From: a virus
DNA length: 23,042 nucleotides
Direction: 5' to 3' (one strand)
Virus record (IMG/VR): IMGVR_UViG_3300042368_000332
Coordinates: 1-23,042 of that record
Each line of letters begins with the position of its first letter. The first letter of the stretch is position 1. Shown piece by piece: positions 4,859 through 12,965 of this stretch. A program made the translations under genes and the position numbers. A model generated the notes under the pieces. It searched no databases. It was given only the letters and a program-made list of their open reading frames with translations, and was not told the DNA's origin.

Positions 4859-5911
4859 CTACGCTTCCATCATAGCGAGGTTGGCCTTGATGCGCTCATC
4901 ACTTGGCGCAAATTCCAAGGCTTTTTTGCAATGCTCAAGCGCCTCGCCCTTCATGCCCAAGTGCCATGCCGCGATGCTTAGGTAGTCGTGCGGCTTTTCT
5001 GTCCACACCGCAGGGTCCATTGTGTAGACCGCAGCCTTGTCTTTGATCTCGAGGGCTGTTCGACAGGCCGCATAGCACTCGGGCCAATTGTGCGTTGAGT
5101 AGGCCAACTCAGCCACCCGCACCCAAGGCTCTCGCGTGTAGGGAGCTTCAGCGGTGGCCCTACGCGCCCAGGTCAGGGCTTGCCAATAGTCGCCCTTGGC
5201 CTGATAGGCTTCCGACAGCAGGCGCATCGCGTAGCAGCGTTCGTTCTGCCAGGTCGCCTGGGGCATTTGCAGGTAGTGATTGAGCCGGTCAATCGCCTCA
5301 TCCCAAAGCCGATAGAAGGTCAGTTCCCGAGCAAAGTAAAAAGCGTTGCGAGGCTCATTGGGGTTCTCTTTGACCGACATACGCAGCAGATCAAGATACT
5401 GCCCACGGGACTTGGTTGGGTCGGGGTAGTGACTTACCAAAAGCATATCGGTTTCTGCGTATACCTCATTGATGCGAACATCAGGAATTGGATATTCATG
5501 GACCGGACAGAAGAATGAGTAGCCGTGTCGGGCAAAAATCTTCTCGTACTTGAATCGAATGCCGTGCCCCCAGTCAAAAAGATAGCGCAAGCGAGTGGTT
5601 TTGCCCATCTCCCAAACGCGCTCAATTTCCTCGCGCCATCCGGGTTCTAGTACCTCATCCAAGTCAAGGCTGACGATAATGTCAATGTCTTTGGGCGTGA
5701 GAGCAATCGCCGCATTACGCGCCGCATCGAATCGCCACGGGCTGATGCAGATGTCATGGACCGTTGCGCCGCATTCCTTGGCAAGCTCAACCGTGCGGTC
5801 TGTGCTGCCTGTGTCGGCTATGAGGATCAGATCGGCATCTTTGGCTGAATCGCAAAAACGCTTGACAAACTGCTCTTCATTTTTTGAGATCGCATTCACG
5901 CAAATTTTCAT
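4859..5911 (-). CDS. GT2-family glycosyltransferase with TPR domain
   Basis: 350 residues. The start is ATG 5911 because AGGA lies six to seven bases upstream and the product then opens with the GT-A strand MKICVNAISKNEEQFVKRF; a longer open frame to 5998 would overlap the endolysin gene. GT2 features: IADTGSTDRT (31-40), a DxD-type metal site SLDLDEVLEPGW (D83/D85), and RFDAARNAAI. Residues about 200-345 are helical TPR-like repeats (WDEAIDRLNHYL, YQAKGDYWQALTWARRA, GEALEHCKKALEFAPSDE). Such enzymes add sugars to proteins, envelope components or other acceptors. It is the last late gene, eight bases after the endolysin; decoration of the Ser/Thr-rich fibre proteins or of host surface glycans are both possible. 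Acceptor unknown. Confidence 0.85.
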   Translation of the reverse strand: MKICVNAISKNEEQFVKRFCDSAKDADLILIADTGSTDRTVELAKECGATVHDICISPWRFDAARNAAIALTPKDIDIIVSLDLDEVLEPGWREEIERVWEMGKTTRLRYLFDWGHGIRFKYEKIFARHGYSFFCPVHEYPIPDVRINEVYAETDMLLVSHYPDPTKSRGQYLDLLRMSVKENPNEPRNAFYFARELTFYRLWDEAIDRLNHYLQMPQATWQNERCYAMRLLSEAYQAKGDYWQALTWARRATAEAPYTREPWVRVAELAYSTHNWPECYAACRTALEIKDKAAVYTMDPAVWTEKPHDYLSIAAWHLGMKGEALEHCKKALEFAPSDERIKANLAMMEA

Positions 5912-5919
5912 GTCTTGTC

Positions 5920-6423
5920 CTATGAGAGAAACAAAGCGATTTCCGCTTCCCTCCTTTTTACCAAACCCGGCAGCACTTTGCCACCCCCCATCGTCCATTG
6001 ACGAAAAGCATCTGCTGCGCCTTCCCAGTCGCCTCGGTTGGCACGCATCCGAATCTGACTGCGCTGAAGGTTGCCTAGACCGGCATTGAAGGCAAAAGAG
6101 ACAAGAGCGTCAAAGCTGCCTTGACGCCCAACCACACCGGGAACAAGTCGAAGAACACCACGTTCAAAAGTGCCGACATCATCGCGGAATAGCTCATCGA
6201 TCTCGGTCTTCGTCCATACGCGATTGTCTTCGGGCTTGATGTTGTATTCATTGCGAATCATCCCGGTGTAGCCTTCTTTTCGGACCACCGGCAATCTAAT
6301 CTGTTCTTGGTAGAGAACATGGCCGTAACCCACGGTCCAAATCACCGCCGGGCATAAATATGGCTTGCTGCGGAAACCCTCATACTTGTGCATGAGGTCT
6401 TCGCCTGCCTTGCTCAGTTTCAC
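5920..6423 (-). CDS. GH24 phage lysozyme (endolysin)
   Basis: 167 residues from GTG 6423, which forms a GTGA overlap with the holin stop; a TTG four codons upstream is possible. The T4/P22/P1-type lysozyme catalytic pattern E-8aa-D/C-5aa-T is exact: E15 in YEGF, C24 in PYLCPA, T30 in WTVGYGH. Cys replaces the commoner Asp, an accepted family variant. Later conserved segments are FDALVSFAFNAGLGNLQRS and GLVKRREAEIALFLS. It hydrolyses the MurNAc-GlcNAc bond of peptidoglycan. There is no N-terminal signal or SAR-type membrane segment, so it must leave the cytoplasm through the holin encoded directly upstream. Confidence 0.93.
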   Translation of the reverse strand: MKLSKAGEDLMHKYEGFRSKPYLCPAVIWTVGYGHVLYQEQIRLPVVRKEGYTGMIRNEYNIKPEDNRVWTKTEIDELFRDDVGTFERGVLRLVPGVVGRQGSFDALVSFAFNAGLGNLQRSQIRMRANRGDWEGAADAFRQWTMGGGKVLPGLVKRREAEIALFLS

Positions 6424-6923
6424 TTCTTGGCCCAACCGCGCGACCCGAACCAGTAGCCGATGATGCCGCCGAGGATTGCCATCTCATCGGTCGAGAAGAT
6501 CAGGTCGGCATATTGAATGATGTCATCCATGCTCTGAATAAGCTGTGGATGGTTCCACAAATACCAGGCCATGAAAGCGTTAATGGCAACCAACTCAAAC
6601 ACGAAGATGTAGGTCACGGTCGGACGCACAGTGCCGACATAGTTTGCCACCCACCGGCTTGCCTTCTCAAGCACTTGCTCATCGTGCTTCAGCGCCGCCT
6701 CGGTCATTCGGGCATCAGTCTCTAACATCACCTGTTCGGTGCGGATTTCCTCCATCCGCGCCTGCGCCGCAAACCCTGCTGCTGCTAGTTGTAGCTCTCG
6801 CTCAGTCTGCACTTGCATCATTCGCAGTTCGTGCGCCTGATCAGCTTTGTTCTGAAAGAAGTCTAAGAGCTTAGGAAGACCGCTGATCAGCAAGCCGCCA
6901 AGGGTCGAGAGTAGAGAAAGCAT
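6420..6923 (-). CDS. Holin, 3-TM (GTA-holin-like) family
   Basis: 167 residues, start sharing a base with the preceding stop (TGATG) and an AAGGTGAGG ribosome site upstream. Layout: a hydrophobic N-terminal helix (MLSLLSTLGGLLISGLPKLL), a long Gln/Glu/Ala-rich coiled coil (about 25-88), a membrane helix TYIFVFELVAINAFMAWYLW (104-123), and a third hydrophobic segment MAILGGIIGYWFGSRGWAKK (148-167). The VRPTVTY lead-in and GYWFGSRGW tail are characteristic of the 3-TM holins named after gene-transfer agents. It would form the inner-membrane lesion that releases the endolysin, whose gene overlaps its stop. Confidence 0.8.
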   Translation of the reverse strand: MLSLLSTLGGLLISGLPKLLDFFQNKADQAHELRMMQVQTERELQLAAAGFAAQARMEEIRTEQVMLETDARMTEAALKHDEQVLEKASRWVANYVGTVRPTVTYIFVFELVAINAFMAWYLWNHPQLIQSMDDIIQYADLIFSTDEMAILGGIIGYWFGSRGWAKK

Positions 6924-7417
6924 CAGTGCCTCACCTTGTCTGCTAAATAGTAAAGAATCGCCAATAAAGCGGTTCCAAGAAACGCAATCGCCGTACCGTA
7001 CTTGACGTTGAGCATGAACTCCTGCTGCCGCAGGCGATGCTCACGCTCCTTCTTCTCGCGCTCCTTCTTCAGCCGGATGCGCTCCATGATCATCTCGTTG
7101 TACACGTTCTCACCGTAGTGAGCGATGATCAGAATCTTGAGTTCGTACTCCTGCTTGACCAACGCCTGCTTGTGCATCGTGATCTGCAAGGCTTCGTTCT
7201 CAATGCTGTCTTCGTGCAGCAGTCGCTTGAAGACAGAGGGCTTCTTGTTGGCCTTCTCGTTGGCTAGGCGGTTGAAGTCACCGAAAGCCCCGTACCACTT
7301 ACCGATCTGACCGGCAACGTCCTGAATCTCGCGCCCAGTGGCGACAAGTTTCTTGACCGCGCTAAAGGCGGCATTCGCTGCTGAGACTGCCGCAAGAATG
7401 CCGGTGATCGGTTCCAT
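6923..7417 (-). CDS. Membrane-anchored coiled-coil protein of the lysis cassette
   Basis: 164 residues; start and stop each share one base with the neighbouring genes (TAATG upstream, TGATG downstream). An Ala-rich N-terminus (MEPITGILAAVSAANAAFSA), a middle soluble region (QIGKWYGAFGDFNR), a very charged coiled coil (RIRLKKEREKKEREHRLRQQ, about 113-132) and one C-terminal membrane helix (AIAFLGTALLAILYYLA, about 143-159) ending DKVRH. I recall similar proteins from tailed phages of aquatic bacteria but know no assigned function. Its place between two other membrane proteins suggests a lysis or lysis-timing role (antiholin or spanin-like); no spanin lipoprotein partner is seen. Confidence 0.7.
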   Translation of the reverse strand: MEPITGILAAVSAANAAFSAVKKLVATGREIQDVAGQIGKWYGAFGDFNRLANEKANKKPSVFKRLLHEDSIENEALQITMHKQALVKQEYELKILIIAHYGENVYNEMIMERIRLKKEREKKEREHRLRQQEFMLNVKYGTAIAFLGTALLAILYYLADKVRH

Positions 7418-7638
7418 TACTTATCTGCCTTGTGGTCTAGCTTGGCGAAGATTTGTTTGCAGATGTCTTTGATTTCATCAATGTCGCGGTGGAAATCTTC
7501 ACGGCTAACGTATTGCTTTGGCATCTCGCGCACATCGTTATCAAGCCGTTCAATGGCTTTGGTGATGTTGTTCAGCACCCACCCACCGAAAAAGGCGGCA
7601 AGGCCAATCAGTGCGTTGAAAACAATCTGCGCTTCCAT
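7417..7638 (-). CDS. Small one-TM coiled-coil protein, holin/XhlA-like
   Basis: 73 residues from ATG 7638, preferred because AAAGGA lies nine bases upstream; the ATG three codons earlier (7647) has that site immediately against it. Residues 3-20 (AQIVFNALIGLAAFFGGW) form a membrane helix, followed by an amphipathic charged stretch (ITKAIERLDNDVREMPKQYV) and REDFHRDIDEIKDICKQIFA, a probable coiled coil. This N-terminal TM plus coiled-coil layout is seen in small phage lysis proteins and is topologically similar to XhlA-type accessory proteins. Role inferred from position at the head of the lysis cassette, 14 bases after the giant adhesin gene. Confidence 0.65.
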   Translation of the reverse strand: MEAQIVFNALIGLAAFFGGWVLNNITKAIERLDNDVREMPKQYVSREDFHRDIDEIKDICKQIFAKLDHKADK

Positions 7639-7652
7639 CTCGCCCATTCCTT

Positions 7653-10600
7653 TCAAGTAGGCCAAAACATAAGAAAGAAGTTCCCGGTCGAAGCCGCTGC
7701 GGGAGCCGCTGAGAATATCCACCCTAACGAACCGTTGTTCGTGGAGTTTGCACCGGCATACCAAGTGTCAGTCAAGGAGTAGGCACGCACGCCCGTGATC
7801 GTCAGGTAGTCCACGTTCACCGTGCCACTGGTCAGGATCAGCGTGCCCGGTGAAGATGCGGAAGTGCCTTGAACCGTCAGCAACCGACCTGCTTCACCCG
7901 CGCCAGTCCACTGGCTTACCCTCTGAGTCGTGGTGCCAAGCGTGATGTTGGCAGCGCCGGTGCTCTTGTAGGTGTTAGTGATGTCTTTGAACGTGTTGTT
8001 GCCAGTGATGGTCAGTGCGCCTGCTCCGCCTTGGTTAAGTGTGATGTTGGTGTAGTCCACTCCGCCACCTGCAAAGGTTTTGGCAGATGCGTTGGTCAAA
8101 CTGATTGTTCCTGTTCCTGTAAATGTCGTAGGAACCGTTGAAGGTGAGTAAGTAAAGCCACCCGAAAGGGTTACAGTGCTAGTGCCAATTGCAAGCGTTC
8201 TTGATAAGGTTGTTTGAGCAAGCACCAGGCTAGAAAGCGTTGCACTAAACCCGTTGGTGTCTAGCGTACCCTGTGTGTGGCTGATGTTATTAGAAGATGT
8301 AAAAGCATCTTGAAGCGTTACTGAACCGCCCGGAGTATTGACTGTAAACGGTTGCGTAAAAGTTACGCCTGCGCTCGTAACCGTCTGACTGCCACGCCCT
8401 GCAAGAGTAACAACGCCCGAACCTGTGAACGTTGTGCCCGTGCCGTTAATCCAGTTGCCGTAGATGGTTGGTGTCTGTGCGCCCGTCGCCAACGTCATCG
8501 TGTTGGTCGTCCGAGCCGACATATCAATCGTGCCGATGTTGTAGGCAGCGTTGATGGTGATGGTGTTCCCGCTAGAAGGAAATGGCGTAGGGCTTGACGG
8601 AAACACCGCAGTATCTTGCGCCAAAGGGAAATTATTGATTGCCGGTGTCCCGCCATTTGTTAAAGACCATCTGGCGTTTCCTGATCCCCACGTATCCCCA
8701 ATAGATTGGCCCCACCACACCGTCTTGGCCACAGGGAACGTAATCCCGCTGTTGCCCTTGCAGTCACCCAACCGAGTACCCGATGCCGGAGCCGCTGCGC
8801 CTGCGATGGTGATGTCGCGGAAGTCGGCGTCTGTAGCAGAGACAGCAGCACAAGTCAGCGTGCGGGTGGTGCCAATCGTGTCTGACCGGACAAAGTGCCG
8901 CATCGTGGCGTTGGTGCCTGCGGATAGCGTCAAAGTGCCGGTGATGGTTTGGTTGGCTGATACGGAAACAACCTTCAGACCGGCAGAGGTTATTCCCGTG
9001 AACGATAGGTTATTAAAACTGTTGGCCCCGTTGATTGTTACAGTGCCTGATGAAGTGTTTGTAAAATTGACATTATAAAAAGAAAGGCCACCTCCGTTAA
9101 ATACGCTGTTTGACGAACAATTTATTTGTGAGGTTCCGGCATTTAGTGTTAAATTTATTGAGTTTGTAAAACCTGTAGGCAAACTTTGAATAGAAATTGT
9201 TGACGACCCTAGAGAGAGTGAGCGTGTATTTGCGTTTGAAGACGCAAATCCTCCAATCGTTACTGCGTAATTGGCTGTATCAAAATCTCCGTTTGTAACT
9301 GTCAGCGATGTGCCTGCGGCCCCATCTGACCAAGCACTTCCAAGCGACCATCCACATCCGACACCATTAACTACCGGATTCCCGGCAACTGTTACCCCGT
9401 TAGTCGTGAAGGTCTTGCCAGTTGTAGACCCCGAAAGAACCAAAAGCCCGGTAAATGTACGGGTCAACCCCGTGGCAGGCAGCGTGATGTTGCCGTGGCA
9501 GATCAGCGTTGAAGTCCCCGCAAGCGTCACGTTACCCGATGCCGGACCTGCGATCGTCAGTTGATTGCATCGGCTTGTGGCGTTGACCGTAGCGGTATAA
9601 GCCGTGGCATTGGATGCAGCATCAAAGATCACATTGTCGAGGCTTGTGGGGACAGATGCTCCACCGCCACCGCCCGATCCAGTAGACCATCTGTTCGTAT
9701 CTGACCAGTTGCCCGTACCACCGACCCAGTAACGGGTTGTGGCCGCCGGGGTTGCAGTTCTGAACACAGGTGCGCTTGCGGTGCCGGTGGAGTTGGCTCC
9801 GGCGTAGAACTCTCCAGGACTTGTAGCCGAAAAGCCAATCGACCCCATCGCAAGGTAGTCGATGCCTGAAGTAGCCGCGCCCGCGAGAACGTGGCTTGTG
9901 CCAGTTCCTGACAGCGTGACGACATTGCCTGCCGTGCCCGTTACCGTCCACTTACCAAAGGTCTGCGTTGTAGAGCCGAGATCAATGGTGTGGGCTACGG
10001 TCTTGGTGGAGGCAAGTTCAGTAAACTGGTTATCGCCTTCAATAATCAGCGTAGATGTTCCTGTTGAGCCACCTATCGTGAGTTTGTTATAGGAAAGTCC
10101 CCCACCCCTAAAAGTCCTATTCGTTGCGCTTGTATTTGATAAAACAATGTTAGCAGTGCCTTTGTAAAGAACAGGGTTAGAACTAAAATTCCACAAATTT
10201 CCAGTGCTAGAAAGCGTCCATGTTCCAGAACCCATTTTTAAGGTGGTGGCAAATGTCGGCACAGCAAACGATCCCGTCGTCACGTTGTACGTCACCGCAT
10301 CAAACGTGCCGCTAGTAAGGGTCAGGGTTCTTGCGGCAATTAGCGTTAGAGCGTCTGCCAGTTGGACTGTGCCCGTTGCGGAATCGATGGTTATGGCCCC
10401 ACTCCATATGTTGCCACCACTGGTAATGGTTTGCGTTCCACGACCCGCGAATGTTGGCGCACCTGTTGTCCCGGGTGTGACGCCACTTCCTAGCAAAACA
10501 TTACCGTGGTAGAAGGGGCCGGAATTTGACCAATCAATCGTGCAGGCAGAAGTTCTGCCTGACATATTTAATGTGCCAATGTTCCATGCTGCGTTGGTCG

Positions 10601-12773
10601 TAATCGTGCCCGCGCTGCCAGTGTTGTCGAACACCGCCGTGTCTTGCGCCAAGGGAAACTGATTGATGTCAGGCGTGCCGCCGGATGACGGTGCCCATGC
10701 TGTAGCACTCCAGTTCTGAGTGCCTGCAAGGTTCCAGTAGACCGTCTTAGGAGACGGGAACGCGATGCCCGTGTTCCCACCGCAGTTGCCTGCACGGGTA
10801 GGCGATGATCCGGCAGCAGCCCCGGCAATCGTGATGTCGCGAAAGTCGCAGTCAGTTGCGCTGAGGCTGTTTACGGTGAGGGTGCGGGTAGTGCCGAGGG
10901 TGTCGGAGCGCAGGAAGATACGGCGAACAGCGGTTGCCCCGGCGCAGGTAAGAGTGCCGTTGATTATAAAATTACCGGATGGGACAAATTGAATTAACCC
11001 TGCGCCAGAAGGTGCGGTTATAGTTAAGTTATTGAAAGTCGTTGTTGCTGTTGTAGCCATTCCAATATTTTTTGCCCCTACGCCAGTAAATGTGACGTTG
11101 TAATATGTCAGCCCGCCAAAACTAAAACTAAGATTAATGTTTTCTGCCGTAATATTTATTTGTGAAGTACCGGCATTAAAAGTCAGATTGGTGGACACGT
11201 TCATTGAAGGGCCGCCAGTGCCACTCAACGTCAACGTACTCGAACCAAGCGTAATTGTTCTGACGTTACTGTTGCTAGAAGACAAAGACCCGGCAGTGAC
11301 GTTGTAGTTCTTGGTGTCAAACGTGCCGTTGGTGACGGTAAGCGTGCGTGACCCAATGTTCAACGCATCAGCAAGTTCTAAAACGCCGCCATAAGAGTCT
11401 AAGGTTATATCGCCAAGTGTTTTCCCCGCAGAAGTAATGATTTGCGTATTTCTACCGCTAAGAGTCATTGTTCCAAGGTTAGCGTTATAAGTAACGCCGG
11501 AACCAAGGGTTAAATTTCCATAAAATGTTGGATTGACGCTTGCAGAAAATGTCATAGCGTTAGTGCGCGTAGACATATTCAAAGAACCAATATACGTTAT
11601 AGGCGAGTCCAACGTAACCGTAGCAGATGTGTTCAGGCCCGTGTTCTCAATAACCGCCGTATCTTGAGCGAGAGGGAAGTTATCTGTGCTGACAGCACCA
11701 CCCGAAGATGCTGCCCATGCGTTTGCTGACCAGTTGCCACCTGCGGCAAGGTTCCAATACACCGTCTTGGGCGTGGATGCTGTGATGCCGCGAATACCGC
11801 GCAAGTCTCCAATCCGAGTGCCCGAGATGGGCGCAGCAGTGCCGATGACGTAGATGTCGCGGAAGTCTGCGTCGGTCAGACTTGGGGCGCTGTTGATCGT
11901 GAGGGTTTGAGCAAGGCCGTAGGTTGCTCCACGGAACCACACGCGCCGATTGCCTGCTGTGCCGGTAGTGGACAGCGTGCCGTTGATGGTTTGGCGGGAA
12001 TTGAAAGTGACTTCAGTTACACCGGCAGTAGAGCGGGCAGTAATGGTTAAGTTATTAAATGTGTTAATTGCAACTATTGAGTTTGTTCCCGAAGTTGTAC
12101 TTGTAAATGCAACATTGTAAAAAGTTAGACCCGTTCCACTTGCAGCGCCGCCTGTAATGCTAGTATCAGACGCCGTAAGATTAATCTGTGATGTTCCGGC
12201 GTTAAATGTTAAATTAGTGTTTGTCCCTGCAACAATTCCATTTGCATTAGTTAAAGTAATTGTACTACTTCCAAAATTTATTGTTCTTGTATTGCTGTTG
12301 CCAGAAGATAGTGCTTGTGCAGTTACTGCATAGTTGTTTGTAGTAAAAGTACCTTGCGTAACAGTCAAAAAACCTGAAGATGTCAGCGCATCACCAAGAG
12401 TGGTGGTAATGCCTGAGCCGCTAATTGTTATTGGCCCAATTGTTTTCCCGGCGGTCGTGAGCGTACCCGTCGCATTAAATGTTATTGTCCCGCTATAAGT
12501 AACCGTCATCCCGGCCACAAGCGTGACGCTACCCGATACGGTGATGGCCGCGCTACCGGCAATAGTTCCCGTAAACCCGGTGCAGTTGATGGACTTCGCA
12601 CCTGTATTCCCGGTAGAAATGGTGCAAGTGCCAGTGGACAGATTTGTGAAGAACACATCGTCAGCACTGGTGGGAACAGACGCACCTCCGGCTCCCCCGG
12701 ATGTGGTGGCCCACTTAGTCCCTGCGGTGCCGTCCCAACTCGCAGTCCCGCCAACCCAAAATCTGTCAGGCAC
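7653..12773 (-). CDS. Giant repetitive beta-rich tail adhesin/fibre protein
   Basis: 1706 residues from GTG 12773, with an AGGAG site six bases upstream. Composition is overwhelmingly Thr, Ser, Gly, Asn, Ala with alternating hydrophobics, as in beta-helix or beta-sandwich adhesins. No signal peptide, membrane segment or catalytic motif. It is five tandem modules of about 335 residues, each opening with an aromatic header (FWVGGTASW at 5; YWNLAAGGNW at 339; YWNLAGTQNW at 679; YWVGGTGNW at 1015; WWGQSIGDTW at 1353) followed by a PTSxDxVxF or FPLAQDTAV segment. Recurrent blocks are NLTFNAGTSQIN, YYNVxFT, TFNNLTITA, DADFRDI and SGTRxGD. Modules 3 and 5 end in a different tail with WYAGANST-type sequence. 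The C-terminus is FFLMFWPT. It lies between fibre and lysis genes, so it is most likely a virion host-contact protein; attachment point and receptor unknown. Confidence 0.8.
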   Translation of the reverse strand: MPDRFWVGGTASWDGTAGTKWATTSGGAGGASVPTSADDVFFTNLSTGTCTISTGNTGAKSINCTGFTGTIAGSAAITVSGSVTLVAGMTVTYSGTITFNATGTLTTAGKTIGPITISGSGITTTLGDALTSSGFLTVTQGTFTTNNYAVTAQALSSGNSNTRTINFGSSTITLTNANGIVAGTNTNLTFNAGTSQINLTASDTSITGGAASGTGLTFYNVAFTSTTSGTNSIVAINTFNNLTITARSTAGVTEVTFNSRQTINGTLSTTGTAGNRRVWFRGATYGLAQTLTINSAPSLTDADFRDIYVIGTAAPISGTRIGDLRGIRGITASTPKTVYWNLAAGGNWSANAWAASSGGAVSTDNFPLAQDTAVIENTGLNTSATVTLDSPITYIGSLNMSTRTNAMTFSASVNPTFYGNLTLGSGVTYNANLGTMTLSGRNTQIITSAGKTLGDITLDSYGGVLELADALNIGSRTLTVTNGTFDTKNYNVTAGSLSSSNSNVRTITLGSSTLTLSGTGGPSMNVSTNLTFNAGTSQINITAENINLSFSFGGLTYYNVTFTGVGAKNIGMATTATTTFNNLTITAPSGAGLIQFVPSGNFIINGTLTCAGATAVRRIFLRSDTLGTTRTLTVNSLSATDCDFRDITIAGAAAGSSPTRAGNCGGNTGIAFPSPKTVYWNLAGTQNWSATAWAPSSGGTPDINQFPLAQDTAVFDNTGSAGTITTNAAWNIGTLNMSGRTSACTIDWSNSGPFYHGNVLLGSGVTPGTTGAPTFAGRGTQTITSGGNIWSGAITIDSATGTVQLADALTLIAARTLTLTSGTFDAVTYNVTTGSFAVPTFATTLKMGSGTWTLSSTGNLWNFSSNPVLYKGTANIVLSNTSATNRTFRGGGLSYNKLTIGGSTGTSTLIIEGDNQFTELASTKTVAHTIDLGSTTQTFGKWTVTGTAGNVVTLSGTGTSHVLAGAATSGIDYLAMGSIGFSATSPGEFYAGANSTGTASAPVFRTATPAATTRYWVGGTGNWSDTNRWSTGSGGGGGASVPTSLDNVIFDAASNATAYTATVNATSRCNQLTIAGPASGNVTLAGTSTLICHGNITLPATGLTRTFTGLLVLSGSTTGKTFTTNGVTVAGNPVVNGVGCGWSLGSAWSDGAAGTSLTVTNGDFDTANYAVTIGGFASSNANTRSLSLGSSTISIQSLPTGFTNSINLTLNAGTSQINCSSNSVFNGGGLSFYNVNFTNTSSGTVTINGANSFNNLSFTGITSAGLKVVSVSANQTITGTLTLSAGTNATMRHFVRSDTIGTTRTLTCAAVSATDADFRDITIAGAAAPASGTRLGDCKGNSGITFPVAKTVWWGQSIGDTWGSGNARWSLTNGGTPAINNFPLAQDTAVFPSSPTPFPSSGNTITINAAYNIGTIDMSARTTNTMTLATGAQTPTIYGNWINGTGTTFTGSGVVTLAGRGSQTVTSAGVTFTQPFTVNTPGGSVTLQDAFTSSNNISHTQGTLDTNGFSATLSSLVLAQTTLSRTLAIGTSTVTLSGGFTYSPSTVPTTFTGTGTISLTNASAKTFAGGGVDYTNITLNQGGAGALTITGNNTFKDITNTYKSTGAANITLGTTTQRVSQWTGAGEAGRLLTVQGTSASSPGTLILTSGTVNVDYLTITGVRAYSLTDTWYAGANSTNNGSLGWIFSAAPAAASTGNFFLMFWPT
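7656..12761 (-). repeat. Five tandem ~1-kb coding repeats in the giant adhesin
   Basis: Modules (read right to left): 1, 12761-11760; 2, 11759-10740; 3, 10739-9732; 4, 9731-8718; 5, 8717-7656. Header spacing is 334, 340, 336 and 338 residues. Headers fall into two types: WVGGT...ASVPTS (modules 1 and 4) and YWN/WWG...FPLAQDTAV (2, 3, 5). Endings also fall into two types: DADFRDI...SGTRxGD (1, 2, 4) and IDYL...YAGANST (3, 5). The array is thus two super-units, 1-2-3 and 4-5. Confidence 0.85.
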
Positions 12774-12776
12774 GAT

Positions 12777-12956
12777 TTACTCCTGTGCGGGTGCTTCTTC
12801 TGCGGGAGGCGCGGTAACAACGGCGATCCAGTTGTTCACGCGCTCTGCCTTCATTGCCTCAATCTGCTCAGGAGTGAAGGTGTGGTCATCGGGCAGATGC
12901 AGGGCATCAGCGAACTTGCCGTGAGGCGTCTGAAACTCAAAGTCGATCTTGATCAT
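12777..12956 (-). CDS. Small phage protein (59 aa) between fibre genes
   Basis: A 59-residue frame from ATG 12956 to TAA 12777-12779, in the 192-base gap between the collagen-like fibre and the giant adhesin. An AAGGA site lies about six bases before the ATG, and its last codons carry the ribosome site of the adhesin gene. The product begins MIKIDFEFQTPHGKFADALH, continues LPDDHTFTPEQIEAMKAER and ends in an acidic Ala/Pro tail (PPAEEAPAQE). I recall short proteins with this TPHGxFxDALHLPDDHT pattern next to tail-fibre genes in phages; the job is unknown, perhaps a fibre-associated or assembly factor. Confidence 0.75.
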   Translation of the reverse strand: MIKIDFEFQTPHGKFADALHLPDDHTFTPEQIEAMKAERVNNWIAVVTAPPAEEAPAQE

Positions 12957-12965
12957 GTCTTTTCC

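Noticed and set aside
5912-5998. Longer start for the glycosyltransferase
   Set aside because: The extra 29 residues would overlap the end of the endolysin gene and read as non-family sequence; the internal ATG has a proper ribosome site.
8551-9078. Plus-strand open frame (175 aa) opposite the giant adhesin
   Set aside because: Val/Pro/Ala-rich shadow of Thr/Gly/Asn codons; similar frames appear opposite several modules, as expected from repeats.
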